Of a stretch of 64,000 nt of DNA, positions 51,246 to 60,345 are shown piece after piece. Source of the DNA: Actinocatenispora sp963805605 (GTDB lineage: Bacteria; Actinomycetota; Actinomycetes; Mycobacteriales; Micromonosporaceae); assembly GCA_963805605.1 (NCBI GenBank), contig CAWDUX010000001.1, positions 944,123 to 1,008,122 on the forward strand. Direction: 5' to 3'. The notes beneath the pieces are model-generated. The model had not been told where the DNA came from. It was given only the letters and a program-made list of their open reading frames with translations, and searched no databases. A program made the translations under genes and the position numbers. Within the stretch, counting starts at the first letter, position 1. Every line of letters starts with the position of its first letter.

Positions 51246-52874
51246 ATGCAATCCGGACAACCGGCCTCGTCTGCGCCGTGCGCGGGCGAGTTCCACCTGT
51301 TCGACACCAGCCTGCGCGACGGTGCCCAGCGGGAGGGCATCAGCTACTCGGTCACCGACAAGCTCGCGGTGGCCAGACTGCTGGACGAGCTCGGTGTGCG
51401 GTTCATCGAGGGCGGCTGGCCGGGCGCGATGCCCAAGGACACGGAGTTCTTCCGCCGGGCCCGTACCGAACTGGACCTGCGGCACGCCGAACTCGTCGCG
51501 TTCGGCGCCACCCGGCGGGCCGGCACGGCGGTTGCCGACGATCCGCAGGTCCGCGCCCTGCTGGACGCGCAGACCCCGGCCGTCTGTCTGGTGGCCAAGT
51601 CCGACGTACGGCATGTGGAACGTGCCCTGCGTACCACCCGGGAGGAGAACCTGGCCATGGTCGCCGATACGGTGGCCCATCTGGTGGCCCAGGGGCGCCG
51701 GGTGTTCCTGGACTGTGAGCACTTCTTCGACGGCTACGCGGCCGATCCCGACTACGCTCTCGACGTGGTCCGCACCGCCCTCGACGCCGGTGCCGACGTG
51801 GTCGTGCTGTGCGACACCAACGGCGGGATGCTGCCCTCGGGGGTGGCCCGGACCGTGACGGAGGTACGGGCCCGGCTCGGCGGAACGCCACGGTTGGGTA
51901 TGCACGCCCAGAACGACACCTCCTGCGCGGTGGCCAACACCATCGCCGCGGTGGAGGCCGGCGCGATGCACGTACAGGGCACCGCCAACGGTTACGGGGA
52001 GCGGCCCGGAAACGCGGACATCTTCGCCGTGATCGGCAACCTCACCACCAAGCTCGGGCGCCGGGTCCTGCCGGACGGCTGCCTGGAGAAGATGGTGGGG
52101 GTCTCGCACGCGATCGCCGAGATCGCCAACATCGCACCGGACACCCACCAGCCCTACGTCGGCGGCAGCGCCTTCGCGCACAAGGCCGGGTTGCACGCCA
52201 GCGCCATCAAGGTGGACCCCGACCTGTACAACCATGTCGACCCGACGATCGTGGGCAACGACATGCGCATCCTGATCACCGAGATGGCCGGTCGAGCCAG
52301 CGTGGAGCTGAAGAGCCGGGAACTGGGCCTGGAGCTGTCCGACCGGCCCGACGTGCTGGCCAGGGTCACCGAACAGGTCAAACAGAAGGAGGCGGCCGGC
52401 TGGTCGTTCGAGGCCGCGGACGCCTCGTTCGAGCTGCTGGTCCGCGCCGAACTCGACGACGCCCGGCCCCGGCCCTTCACCCTGGAGTCCTACCGGGTGA
52501 TCGTCGAGCACCGGCAGGACGGCGCGGTGGTCAGCGAGGCGACCGTGAAGGTACGGGTGCGCGGCGAGCGGATGGTCGCCACCGGCGAGGGCAACGGTCC
52601 GGTCAACGCCCTGGACGCTGCGCTGCGTGGCGCGCTGGTACGGCACTACCCGCGTTTGTCCACAGTAGATCTACGGGACTACAAGGTACGGATCCTGGAG
52701 GGCAGCCATGGCAGCAGCGCGATCACCCGGGTACTGGTCGGGTCCGGTGACGAACGCGCCGAGTGGACCACCGTCGGGGTACACGACAACGTGGTCGAGG
52801 CCAGTTGGCACGCCCTGGTCGACTCGCTGACCTACGCGGTGTCCGCCGCGGAGACGGCGCCGGCGGTGGTGTGA
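51246..52874 (+). CDS. cimA: Citramalate synthase
   Basis: A 542-residue CimA (LeuA-related) that condenses pyruvate and acetyl-CoA to citramalate, giving isoleucine without threonine. FHLFDTSLRDGAQREGISYSV carries the catalytic Arg-Asp; VLCDTNGGMLP, GMHAQNDTSCAVAN (metal His) and GTANGYGERPGNAD follow. The C-terminal LeuA dimer/regulatory domain (about 400-535) suggests isoleucine feedback. Start ATG at 51246 with GGAAAGGA upstream. Preceded by a leader peptide and attenuator. Confidence 0.95.
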   Translation: MQSGQPASSAPCAGEFHLFDTSLRDGAQREGISYSVTDKLAVARLLDELGVRFIEGGWPGAMPKDTEFFRRARTELDLRHAELVAFGATRRAGTAVADDPQVRALLDAQTPAVCLVAKSDVRHVERALRTTREENLAMVADTVAHLVAQGRRVFLDCEHFFDGYAADPDYALDVVRTALDAGADVVVLCDTNGGMLPSGVARTVTEVRARLGGTPRLGMHAQNDTSCAVANTIAAVEAGAMHVQGTANGYGERPGNADIFAVIGNLTTKLGRRVLPDGCLEKMVGVSHAIAEIANIAPDTHQPYVGGSAFAHKAGLHASAIKVDPDLYNHVDPTIVGNDMRILITEMAGRASVELKSRELGLELSDRPDVLARVTEQVKQKEAAGWSFEAADASFELLVRAELDDARPRPFTLESYRVIVEHRQDGAVVSEATVKVRVRGERMVATGEGNGPVNALDAALRGALVRHYPRLSTVDLRDYKVRILEGSHGSSAITRVLVGSGDERAEWTTVGVHDNVVEASWHALVDSLTYAVSAAETAPAVV

Positions 52875-52906
52875 GGACGGATGGTGGGTCTCCGGTGCTG
52901 CCGAGA

Positions 52907-53806
52907 TCAGCCGGCGAGTAGCCGGTCGCAGGCGGAGATCAGCCGGGACCGTAGCGGCGCAGCGCGCTCACCGAACGCGCGCTGCGCCGCGACGTAGTCC
53001 GCCCGGCCCTCCGGCGTCTCCACGGCCACCGGTCGGTAGCCCAACGCCCGCAGATCGTACGGTGAGGCCCGCATGTCCAGTTCCCGTACCTCGCGGGCCA
53101 GCGCGAAACAGTCGGCCACCAGGTCGCTGTCGACCAGCGGGAGGAGCTTGTACGACCACTTGTACAGATCCATCGTGGCGTGCAGACAGCCCGGTTGCTC
53201 CAGGTCCCGCTGGCGCTCCCGGCTCGGCTGCAGCACGTTGAGCGGCCGGGCCGGTGGGGTGAAGAACCGGAACGCGTCGAAGTGGCTGCACCGTACGCCG
53301 CGCTCCTCGACCACCCGGTCGGTGTCGCCGGCGGACAGCCGCAACGGCCAGTCGGTGTGCCGGAGCTGCTCGGGCGTCTGCCGGTACACCATCGCCCACT
53401 CGTGCATGCCGAAGCAGCCCAGCTGCGCCGGACGCGCCGCGGTGGCGGCCAGCAGAGCGCGTACCCATCCGAGGGTGTCGCGGCGTCGGGCCAGCAGCGC
53501 CCGTACGTTCAGGGTCAGCCCGCCCGCCACCGGGTGGTAGCGCGCGCCGAACTCCTCGACGGTGGCCCCGGCGAGCACCACACCGGGCCCGGGATGCCAG
53601 CGCCGCAACTGTGCGGGTCGCAACGAGTAGTAGGTGAACAGGAAGTCCTCGACTGGGTGCTTTCGACCCTGCCGGTGCCGGGCCAGGTGCCCCTCGGTCC
53701 AGCCGTCCACCCGGCGCTGGTGCGCGGCCTCCCGAGCCCGCCACTGCGACCCGGTGAGGACCGGACCCGTACCGGGCGGGAGCGCCGAGGTCTGCTGACT
53801 GTCCAC
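52907..53806 (-). CDS. Conserved actinobacterial protein, annotated in relatives as 3-methyladenine DNA glycosylase
   Basis: A 299-residue soluble protein: SQWRAREAAHQRRVDGWTEGH, HPVEDFLFTYYSLRPAQLRRWHPG, CFGMHEWAMVYRQ, HFDAFRFFTPPARPLN, HATMDLYKWSYKLLPLVDS. I recall this protein as named 3-methyladenine DNA glycosylase in actinobacterial genomes, but I see no helix-hairpin-helix or known glycosylase motif, so the name should be treated as doubtful. Start is the GTG at 53806. It is convergent with cimA and divergent from the FAH gene. Confidence 0.7.
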   Translation of the reverse strand: MDSQQTSALPPGTGPVLTGSQWRAREAAHQRRVDGWTEGHLARHRQGRKHPVEDFLFTYYSLRPAQLRRWHPGPGVVLAGATVEEFGARYHPVAGGLTLNVRALLARRRDTLGWVRALLAATAARPAQLGCFGMHEWAMVYRQTPEQLRHTDWPLRLSAGDTDRVVEERGVRCSHFDAFRFFTPPARPLNVLQPSRERQRDLEQPGCLHATMDLYKWSYKLLPLVDSDLVADCFALAREVRELDMRASPYDLRALGYRPVAVETPEGRADYVAAQRAFGERAAPLRSRLISACDRLLAG

Positions 53807-53975
53807 CCGGCCAGTGTGCCAGCGGCGGTGGTGGGCAATCCGCTGGCGGTCCGGGCACCCCGGGTCGTTAGATTCCTTGGAAGAGGTGACCAGTGCCGGG
53901 CGACCCGGCGACGTACCGGCCGGGTGCCGGCGCGTCACGTCGGGACGCTGGTACCGACAGCAGGAAGGTTGTGTT

Positions 53976-54764
53976 GTGCGCATCGCACGCTTCGCCCACG
54001 GTGGCGGAATGTCCTTCGGAGTGGTGGAGGGTGACCCCGACTCCGGGCCGGCGGGTCTGACCGTCGAGCAGATCGAGGGGCTGCCCTTCGGCCAGGTGCA
54101 GACCACCGGCCAGCGCTGGGCGGTGTCCGACGTCCGGCTGCTGTCGCCGATCCTGCCCAGTAAGGTGGTCTGCGTCGGGCGCAACTATGCCGAACACGCC
54201 GCCGAGCACCACGCCGAGGTGCCCGCCGAGCCGTTGCTGTTCCTCAAACCGTCCACCTCGGTGGTCGGTCCCGAGGATGCGATCCGCCTGCCCACCCAGT
54301 CCAAGCGGGTGGAACACGAGGCGGAACTGGCCGTGGTGATCGGTATGACCGGCGCGCGGCGGTTGGACCGGGCCACGGCACCGGCCGCGATCTTCGGCTA
54401 CACCTGCGCCAACGACGTCTCGGCCCGGGACCTGCAGGCCAGCGACGGTCAGTGGACCAGGGCAAAGGGATTCGACTCGTTCTGCCCGATCGGTCCGTGG
54501 ATCGACACCGACCTCGACCCGTCCGACGTCGAGGTGCGGTGCACCGTCGGTGACCAGGTACGTCAGCAGGGGCGTACCAAGGACATGATCTTCGACATCC
54601 CCACCCTGGTGTCCTACATCTCGCACGTGATGACGCTGCTGCCCGGCGACGTGATCCTGACCGGCACACCGGCCGGGGTCGGGCCGCTCATCGACGGCGA
54701 CAACGTCGCCGTCTCCGTCGGCGGCCTCGGCACGCTGTCCAACCCGGTGGTGAACCTTGACTGA
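53976..54764 (+). CDS. Fumarylacetoacetate hydrolase family protein
   Basis: A 262-residue FAH-fold protein. VVCVGRNYAEHAAEH, the metal ligands in EHEAELAVVIG (ExE), the FGYTCANDVSARDLQ stretch and GDVILTGTPAGVGPL are family marks. Members are acylpyruvases, oxaloacetate decarboxylases or dienoate hydratase/isomerases. Start GTG at 53976 follows AGGAAGG. Its stop overlaps the gltX start, so it is translationally coupled to gltX, as in many actinobacteria. Confidence 0.93.
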   Translation: MRIARFAHGGGMSFGVVEGDPDSGPAGLTVEQIEGLPFGQVQTTGQRWAVSDVRLLSPILPSKVVCVGRNYAEHAAEHHAEVPAEPLLFLKPSTSVVGPEDAIRLPTQSKRVEHEAELAVVIGMTGARRLDRATAPAAIFGYTCANDVSARDLQASDGQWTRAKGFDSFCPIGPWIDTDLDPSDVEVRCTVGDQVRQQGRTKDMIFDIPTLVSYISHVMTLLPGDVILTGTPAGVGPLIDGDNVAVSVGGLGTLSNPVVNLD

Positions 54765-56241
54765 CGACCCGATCCGCCTACGGTTCTGCCCGTCGCCGAC
54801 CGGCGTCCCGCACGTCGGGCTGATGCGTACCGCAATCTACAACTGGGCGCACGCCCGCCACCACGGTGGCGCACTGGTGTTGCGGATCGAGGACACCGAC
54901 GCCGCCCGCGACTCCGAGGACAGCTACCGGATGCTGCTGGACGTGATGTCCTGGCTGGGGCTGGACTGCGACGAGGGCCCCGAGGTCGGCGGGCCGTACG
55001 GGCCCTACCGGCAGAGCCGGCGGCGGGAACGGTACGCCGAGGTGGCCAAGCAACTGTTGGAGGCAGGTTACGCGTACGAGTCGTTCTCCACCCCGGAGGA
55101 GGTCGACGCCCGGCACCGGGCTGCCGGCCGGGACCCGAAGCTGGGCTACGACAACCACGACCGCGACCTCACCGACGAGCAGAAGTCGGCGTTCCGGGCC
55201 GAGGGCCGGGCACCGGTGTTGCGCCTCCGGATGCCCGACGAGGACCTGACCTGGACCGACCTGGTTCGCGGTGAGGTCACCTTCAAGGCCGGCAGCGTGC
55301 CCGACTTCGTCATCGTGCGAGGCACCGGGGATCCGCTCTACACCCTGGTCAACCCGATCGACGATGCGTTGATGAAGATCACCCACGTGCTGCGGGGCGA
55401 GGACCTGCTGCCCTCCACCCCGCGCCAGCTCGCGCTCTACCGGGCGTTGGTCGCGATCGGTGTCGCGGACCGGACGCCGCAGTTCGGTCACCTGCCCTAC
55501 GTGATGGGGGAGGGCAACAAGAAGCTGTCGAAGCGGGCGCCGGAAGCCAACATCTTCCAGTACCGCGACGCCGGCTACCTGCCCGAAGGTGTGGTCAACT
55601 ACCTGGCGCTGCTGGGCTGGTCGATCGCGCCGGACCGGGACGTGTTCTCGCCCGCCGAGCTGGTCGAGGCGTTCGACGCCTCGAACGTCAACCCCAACCC
55701 GGCCCGCTTCGACCCGAAGAAGATGGCGGCCATCAACGCGGCGCACGTACGGCTGCTGCCGGCGGAGGAGTTCGCCGCCCGGATCACCCCGTACCTGGCC
55801 TCCGCCGGGCTGGTCTCCGAGCCGGCCAGCCCGGCCCACCAGGGGGTCATCGCGGCGGCGGGGCCGCTGATCCAGGAACGCGTACAGACCCTCGGGCAGG
55901 CGCCGGACATGCTGGGCTTCCTGTTCGTCGACGACGAGCGGTTCGCCCCGGAGGAGGCGAGCGCGGCGAAGGCGCTCGGCGCCGACGCCGCGCCGGTCCT
56001 GGACGCCAGCATCGCCGCGGTCGCGGATCTGCCGGCCTGGACCGCCGCTGCACTGGAGGAGGCGCTGAAGGCGGCCCTGGTGGACGGGCTGGGTCTCAAG
56101 CCGCGTAAGGCTTTCGCCCCGGTACGAGTCGCGGTCACCGGCCGTACCGTCTCGCCACCGCTCTACGAGTCGATGGAGCTGCTCGGCCGGGAACGTTCGA
56201 TGGCGCGGCTGCGCGCCGCCCGGGCCGGCCTGCCCGCGTGA
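54757..56241 (+). CDS. gltX: Glutamyl-tRNA synthetase (nondiscriminating type likely)
   Basis: 494 residues. The class I motifs are present: RFCPSPTGVPHVGLMRTAIYNW (HIGH equivalent PHVG) and KLSKR. It ligates Glu to tRNA-Glu. Because GatCAB is present and no glutaminyl-tRNA synthetase is seen, it presumably also charges tRNA-Gln. Start is the TTG at 54757: a stop lies directly upstream in frame, and the start overlaps the FAH stop. tRNA-Gln and tRNA-Glu genes follow 250 bp downstream. Confidence 0.96.
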   Translation: MTDDPIRLRFCPSPTGVPHVGLMRTAIYNWAHARHHGGALVLRIEDTDAARDSEDSYRMLLDVMSWLGLDCDEGPEVGGPYGPYRQSRRRERYAEVAKQLLEAGYAYESFSTPEEVDARHRAAGRDPKLGYDNHDRDLTDEQKSAFRAEGRAPVLRLRMPDEDLTWTDLVRGEVTFKAGSVPDFVIVRGTGDPLYTLVNPIDDALMKITHVLRGEDLLPSTPRQLALYRALVAIGVADRTPQFGHLPYVMGEGNKKLSKRAPEANIFQYRDAGYLPEGVVNYLALLGWSIAPDRDVFSPAELVEAFDASNVNPNPARFDPKKMAAINAAHVRLLPAEEFAARITPYLASAGLVSEPASPAHQGVIAAAGPLIQERVQTLGQAPDMLGFLFVDDERFAPEEASAAKALGADAAPVLDASIAAVADLPAWTAAALEEALKAALVDGLGLKPRKAFAPVRVAVTGRTVSPPLYESMELLGRERSMARLRAARAGLPA

Positions 56242-56439
56242 GCATCCGGCCCGACCGGGTGACCGGACCGGTGGCCGTCGTCCGCGACGCGCCGCCGGTC
56301 CGCCGGTGCCGGACCGCTCGGCCGGCACCGTGCAGCGCGGTCATCCCCGGGCGCGACGGATAACCGCTTTGACGCAGCTGATGGCTATGCCAGAGTTTGG
56401 GGCGGAGACATCCTGTACGGCCCCGGCGGCCGACCTGAT

Positions 56440-56469
56440 TTGAGCCGCCGCCGGACCGTCGGGTACAGT
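56440..56469 (+). promoter_or_regulatory. Promoter of the tRNA-Gln gene
   Basis: TTGAGC (56440-56445) and TACAGT (56464-56469) with an 18-bp spacer, about 24 bp before the tRNA. A weaker TTGACG/CAGAGT pair lies at 56369-56396. Confidence 0.5.
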
Positions 56470-56492
56470 TCTCTCCGGTGCGCGGGCACCGA

Positions 56493-56564
56493 TGGGGTAT
56501 GGGGTAATTGGCAGCCCGACTGGTTCTGGTCCAGTTAGTCTAGGTTCGAGTCCTGGTACCCCAG
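56493..56564 (+). tRNA. tRNA-Gln (CTG)
   Basis: 72 bases. The acceptor stem TGGGGTA (56493-56499) pairs with TACCCCA (56557-56563), the discriminator is G, and the T-arm has GGTTCGAGTCC. The anticodon stem ACTGG/CCAGT holds loop TTCTGGT with anticodon CTG, reading CAG. CCA is not encoded. No second tRNA-Gln is in the window. It is a substrate of GltX and GatCAB. Confidence 0.93.
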
Positions 56565-56586
56565 CAAATGTCCGCGCACCACCTAG

Positions 56587-56659
56587 GGCCCCGTCGTCTA
56601 GCGGCCTAGGACACCGCCCTCTCAAGGCGGCGGCGCCGGTTCGAATCCGGTCGGGGCTA
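56587..56659 (+). tRNA. tRNA-Glu (CTC), copy 1
   Basis: 73 bases. Acceptor GGCCCCG (56587-56593) pairs with CGGGGCT (56652-56658, first pair G-U), discriminator A, CCA encoded at 56660-56662. Anticodon stem CCGCC/GGCGG holds loop CTCTCAA, anticodon CTC, reading GAG. T-arm GGTTCGAATCC. Confidence 0.95.
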
Positions 56660-56836
56660 CCAGCAGGACACGACGGGTCGCATCTCATGATGCGGCCCTT
56701 TTGTGTATGTCGATGTCGCATTCCTGCACCCGATGTGCGAGACCGCATTCCCGGTACGGAGGTTTCATCGTCGGCGGCCGTGGGTGACCCGCAATGGCGC
56801 CTGGTGTACAGGTCCACTAGGCTGGGAGACGCTTAG

Positions 56837-56909
56837 GGCCCCGTCGTCTAGCGGCCTAGGACACCGCCCTCTCAAGGCGGCGGCGCCGGTTCGAATCCGG
56901 TCGGGGCTA
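56837..56909 (+). tRNA. tRNA-Glu (CTC), copy 2
   Basis: Identical in sequence to the copy at 56587-56659, starting exactly 250 bp later, with CCA at 56910-56912. The bases just outside (TAGG before, CCAG after) are also shared, so it is a recent tandem duplication of the tRNA alone. Confidence 0.95.
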
Positions 56910-56930
56910 CCAGACACCGCGTGGCCCTTG

Positions 56931-57010
56931 CACTGCGGTTCAGGGGCACTGCGGTTCAGGGGCACTGCGGTTCAGGGGCACTGCGGTTCAGGGGCACTGC
57001 GGCTCGGGCA
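56931..57010. repeat. 16-bp tandem repeat downstream of the tRNAs
   Basis: The unit CACTGCGGTTCAGGGG occurs four times exactly (56931-56994), and a fifth, altered copy follows (56995-57010). There are no spacers, so it is not a CRISPR. It lies between tRNA-Glu and the end of the leftward membrane-protein gene. Confidence 0.9.
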
Positions 57011-57022
57011 GTACAGCTCACT

Positions 57023-57634
57023 TCAGGCGATCGAGCGGACCGGGCCATCGCCGGCGGTCGCTGGTCGGGAGAAGTACGCGGCCGACGGCTTGGCGGTCAG
57101 CAGGATGGCTGCCGCGACCACCAGGGCCACCTGCATCACTGCCAGCAGTACCAGCAGGATCCACAGACCTGGGCCGATCAGGTCGGCCACCGATGGCGGC
57201 GCCACGTCGTTGCCGGTGTAGGCATCGGTGTGGTTCATCCCGAAGCGCATCTGCCGGGACAGCAGCAGCGCGAAGCCGCCGCAGAGCCCTCCGAGGGTGA
57301 ATACCAGGCAGGCGATCCAGGTGAGAGTCCGGGCCGTGCGACTTCCCCGCAGCACGGGCACCACCAGTGCCGCGCCGGCCGCCGCGGTGATGATCGAGTA
57401 CACGATCAGGGTGATGCAGTAGATCCGTACGGTCAGGATGTACTGGCTCTGGTCGAAGTCGGTGCCGGCGGATCCGGTGACGCTGTGGTAGCGGTCCGAC
57501 ACCAGGCTGACCGAGGCGAGCGCGATGATTGCCATGACCAGCCCGACCACGCTCTGCCCGAGCAGTGCCCCGGCCGATGCCGTCACGGCCCGCGGCCGGC
57601 CAGCAGGCTGCGGCGCTGCTGCCGACACTGCCAT
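57023..57634 (-). CDS. Four-helix membrane protein
   Basis: 203 residues with four hydrophobic helices (LLGQSVVGLVMAIIALASVSL, ITLIVYSIITAAAGAALVVP, IACLVFTLGGLCGGFALLL, LWILLVLLAVMQVALVVAAA). A short extracytoplasmic loop carries RYHSVTGSAGTD. No family recognised. Start ATG at 57634 after GAGGGGG. It lies downstream of the protease gene in the same direction, but a terminator hairpin separates them. Confidence 0.75.
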   Translation of the reverse strand: MAVSAAAPQPAGRPRAVTASAGALLGQSVVGLVMAIIALASVSLVSDRYHSVTGSAGTDFDQSQYILTVRIYCITLIVYSIITAAAGAALVVPVLRGSRTARTLTWIACLVFTLGGLCGGFALLLSRQMRFGMNHTDAYTGNDVAPPSVADLIGPGLWILLVLLAVMQVALVVAAAILLTAKPSAAYFSRPATAGDGPVRSIA

Positions 57635-57693
57635 CGGTTCCCCCTCAACTGCGCGATCGACTGGTGCAGCGTACCGGCCGATCGCAGAACCGG

Positions 57694-57722
57694 CCGGTGG
57701 CTGCCTCTGAGGCAGCCACCGG
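57694..57722 (-). terminator. Terminator after the tandem protease gene
   Basis: CCGGTGGCTGCC (57694-57705) pairs perfectly with GGCAGCCACCGG (57711-57722) across TCTGA; one more G-C pair extends it. It lies 22 bp past the protease stop. Confidence 0.75.
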
Positions 57723-57744
57723 CGGGTCTGTTTGCTGCCGGGTG

Positions 57745-59352
57745 TCAGTCGGTTGCGGGCCGGGGGAGCTGGCAGGACGGGTTGCTGAGGTCGACGGTGC
57801 TACCGGAGATGCAGTTGGCCAGGATGTAGGTCTCCTGGGCGTAACCGATGCCCTGGTGGACGGTGACGTTGCCGTTCTCGTCCACCTCGCACGGGTTGTC
57901 CAGGGTGCACTGCTCGCCGCTCTCGTTGATGGTGTTGTTGACCGCGACCACATTGCCGCTCGCGGTATCGATCACCGGAGAGCCGGACGTACCACCGATG
58001 ACCTGGCACGGCTGGGTGTAGCGGACCGAGTCCTTCCAGGTCCAGTCGCCCTCCTTCACCTGGTAGACGAAGCCGTCCACAGTGCAGGAGTAGACCTTCT
58101 TCCAGTAGCCGGACACCACCCGGATGTCCGCACCCTGGGTCGGGTGACTGCTGGCCAGTTGCAGCGCGGAGATGCCGTACTGCTGCTGGATCTGCCCGTA
58201 GGTACTGGTCAGCTGGTAGAGCGTGACGTCGGTGTCGGTCATCGTGGCGTAGGAGACCTTGCTGGCGTGCACCGTGCCGAGGCTGCCTCCACCGGCGTCG
58301 AGGACGGTGAAACTGCGGGTCGAGGGCTGGTCCACGATCACCTCGCCGGCGGCCGGGAAGCCGGTCTCGATGCAGTGGCCGTTGGTCAGTACCAGCGCCG
58401 GGTCGCTGTCGGTCGCGCTGGCGACCCGGACCATCGAGCCGGAGCAGTTGCTCAGCGCCACGGTGCCCGCGAAGGTGGGCTCCACCTCCGTCGTCGCCGG
58501 CTTCGGCAGCTGGCAGCCGGGATCGTCGAGGTTGACGGTGCTGCCGGCGCCGATGCAGTTGGCCAGGATGTAGGTCTGCTGGCCGTACGAGATGCCCTGG
58601 TGGACGGTGATGTTGCCGTTCTCGTCCACCTCGCACGGGTTGTTCAGGGTGCACTGGCCGCCGCTGTCGTTGCCGGTGTTGTTGATACCGACGACCTTGC
58701 CGCTGGCCGGGTCGACGATCGGCGAGCCGGAGGTGCCGCCGATGGTGTCGCAGGCGGAGGTGTAGCGGATCGAGTCTCGCCAGGTCCAGCCGTTCTCCTT
58801 CAGCTGGTAGACGAACCCGTCGATGTTGCAGGAGTATGTCCGCTGCCAGTAGCCCGAGATGACGTCGATGTCGCTGCCCTGGGTCGGGTGGGTGGTGGAC
58901 AGCTCCAGCGCCGGCGTGTTGTAGGTCTGCTGGATCTGCCGGTACGTGCTGTTGAGCCGGTACAACGTGACGTCGGTGTCGGTCATCGTGTTGTACAGGA
59001 TCTCGTTGGCGGTCAGCGTGCCCAGGGTGCTCTGCCCGTCCGGGGCGAGCAGGTCGAACGTACGGCTCGACGGCTGGTTGACGTTGACCGTGCCCGGGTC
59101 GGGCATCCCCTTCTCACTGCAGTGGCCGTTGGTGAGGGCCAGGGCCGGGTCGTCGTCGCTGGAGCCGGGTACCCGGACCAGGGCGCCGGAGCAGTTGTTG
59201 AGGGCGAGGATGCCGGTGTAGTCGACGGCCGCCGTGTGCGGCGCGGGTGCCGGTGCGGCGGCGGCGACCATGGGTGTGGTGAGTGCGCCGGTCGCGGCGA
59301 GCGCGCCGGCGGCCAGGCCCACCGCGAGGGTGTGCAGGAAGCGTCGAGCCAT
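57745..59352 (-). CDS. Secreted protein with two tandem trypsin-like serine protease domains
   Basis: 535 residues. A signal peptide (about 1-33, cleaved near AAAAP) precedes two homologous S1-fold domains. Domain 1 (about 43-285) has H77 in TNGHC, D127 in MTDTDVTLY and S208 in GGTSGSPIV. Domain 2 (about 290-533) has H326, D374 and S456 in the same motifs. Both carry GYW..YSC, WTW+DS(I/V)RYT and CEVDENGN(I/V)TVHQG blocks, so it is an internal duplication with both triads complete. Start ATG at 59352 after AAAGGA. Targets unknown; several Cys suggest disulfides. Confidence 0.9.
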   Translation of the reverse strand: MARRFLHTLAVGLAAGALAATGALTTPMVAAAAPAPAPHTAAVDYTGILALNNCSGALVRVPGSSDDDPALALTNGHCSEKGMPDPGTVNVNQPSSRTFDLLAPDGQSTLGTLTANEILYNTMTDTDVTLYRLNSTYRQIQQTYNTPALELSTTHPTQGSDIDVISGYWQRTYSCNIDGFVYQLKENGWTWRDSIRYTSACDTIGGTSGSPIVDPASGKVVGINNTGNDSGGQCTLNNPCEVDENGNITVHQGISYGQQTYILANCIGAGSTVNLDDPGCQLPKPATTEVEPTFAGTVALSNCSGSMVRVASATDSDPALVLTNGHCIETGFPAAGEVIVDQPSTRSFTVLDAGGGSLGTVHASKVSYATMTDTDVTLYQLTSTYGQIQQQYGISALQLASSHPTQGADIRVVSGYWKKVYSCTVDGFVYQVKEGDWTWKDSVRYTQPCQVIGGTSGSPVIDTASGNVVAVNNTINESGEQCTLDNPCEVDENGNVTVHQGIGYAQETYILANCISGSTVDLSNPSCQLPRPATD

Positions 59353-59567
59353 CTGACGGGTCCTTTCCGTCCGGTCGACGCAGGGATCCGGCCCGGGGGA
59401 CCGTTGCGACAGGCGTCGTCATCATTGACGTCGACCGATGTCTGAATCGTATGACATGGTGAATGTGCCGACAATATCCGTAAATATGCCATGGCGGGAG
59501 CCTGCCATTGACGGAACGGGCGTTCCTCGTCTCTGCCGACCCCGCTGCACGCCGTTCCCGCAGCGCA

Positions 59568-59604
59568 CGAAGGGCCGCCGCCCTGCGCGGTCGGCGGCCC
59601 TTCG
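59568..59604 (-). terminator. Terminator after ndgR
   Basis: A perfect 13-bp stem (59568-59580 with 59592-59604) around an 11-nt loop, 11 bp beyond the ndgR stop on the minus strand. Confidence 0.75.
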
Positions 59605-59615
59605 GAACAGTGGCG

Positions 59616-60304
59616 TTACAGGCCGGACAGGCGCTGGCCGGCGCGGACCACGGCCATCGCGTGCCGGTCGCCGGGGCGGCGGCCCAGCCGCTCGATCGGG
59701 CCGGAGACGCTGATCGCGGCGATCACCCGGCCGGTGCGGTCGCGGATCGGCGCGGACACGCTCGCCACCCCGGCCTCGCGCTCGGCCACGCTCTGCGCCC
59801 AGCCCCGGCGGCGGACCTCGGCGAGAGTGCGGCCGGTGAACTTGCAGCGGGGCAGCAGCGGCATGACCGCCTCGGGCGGCTCCCAGGCCAGCAGGATCTG
59901 GGCGGCCGAGCCGGCCGTCATCGGCAGCACCGAGCCGACCGGCACGGTGTCGCGCAGCCCGCTGGCCCGTTCGGCGGCGGCGACGCAGATGCCGCTCGTC
60001 GGCGCGGCGCAGGTACAGCTGGGCGCTCTCGCCGGTCGGCGTCGCGCAGCGCGGTCAGCATCGGCTCGGCGGCGGTGAGCAGCACATCCGGCGCGGCGTT
60101 GGCCAATTCGCCCAGCCGAGGGCCCGGGCGCCACCGTCCCTGCGTGTCGCGGACCAGCATCCGGTGGATCTCCAGGGCCTGGGCCAACCGGTGCGCGGTG
60201 GCTCGCGGCAGCTTGGTGCGTTCGACGAGTTCGGCCAGGCTGGCGCCGTCGACGCAGGCGGCGAGGATGACCACCGCCTTGTCGAGAACGCCGACACCGC
60301 TCAT
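59616..60304 (-). pseudogene. ndgR: IclR-family regulator NdgR, frame broken by two 1-base insertions
   Basis: Summing three frames gives a full-length NdgR, the regulator of leuCD and related amino-acid genes in actinobacteria. The start is MSGVGVLDKAVVIL, then a winged helix (LAELVERTKLPRATAHRLAQAL), then GESAQLYLRR, then ICVAAAERASGLRDTVPVGSV and GWAQSVAEREAGVASVSAP. One extra base near 60037 and another near 59991 separate the frames. Start ATG at 60302-60304. It is divergent from leuC, its normal position. Whether the breaks are real or sequencing errors is discussed in the findings. Confidence 0.85.
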
Positions 60305-60345
60305 ACTGTGTCCCACAAGCCGAAACATACCTCCCAGAATTTAGG
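60305..60345. promoter_or_regulatory. Compact ndgR-leuC divergent control region
   Basis: Only 41 bp separate the two starts as called. TCCCAC near 60311 and GTGGGA near 60356 form an interrupted inverted repeat that could be part of an NdgR operator. No exact site is assigned. Confidence 0.35.

Noticed and set aside
56931..57010. CRISPR array
   Set aside because: Repeat units are directly adjacent without spacers and no cas genes are present.
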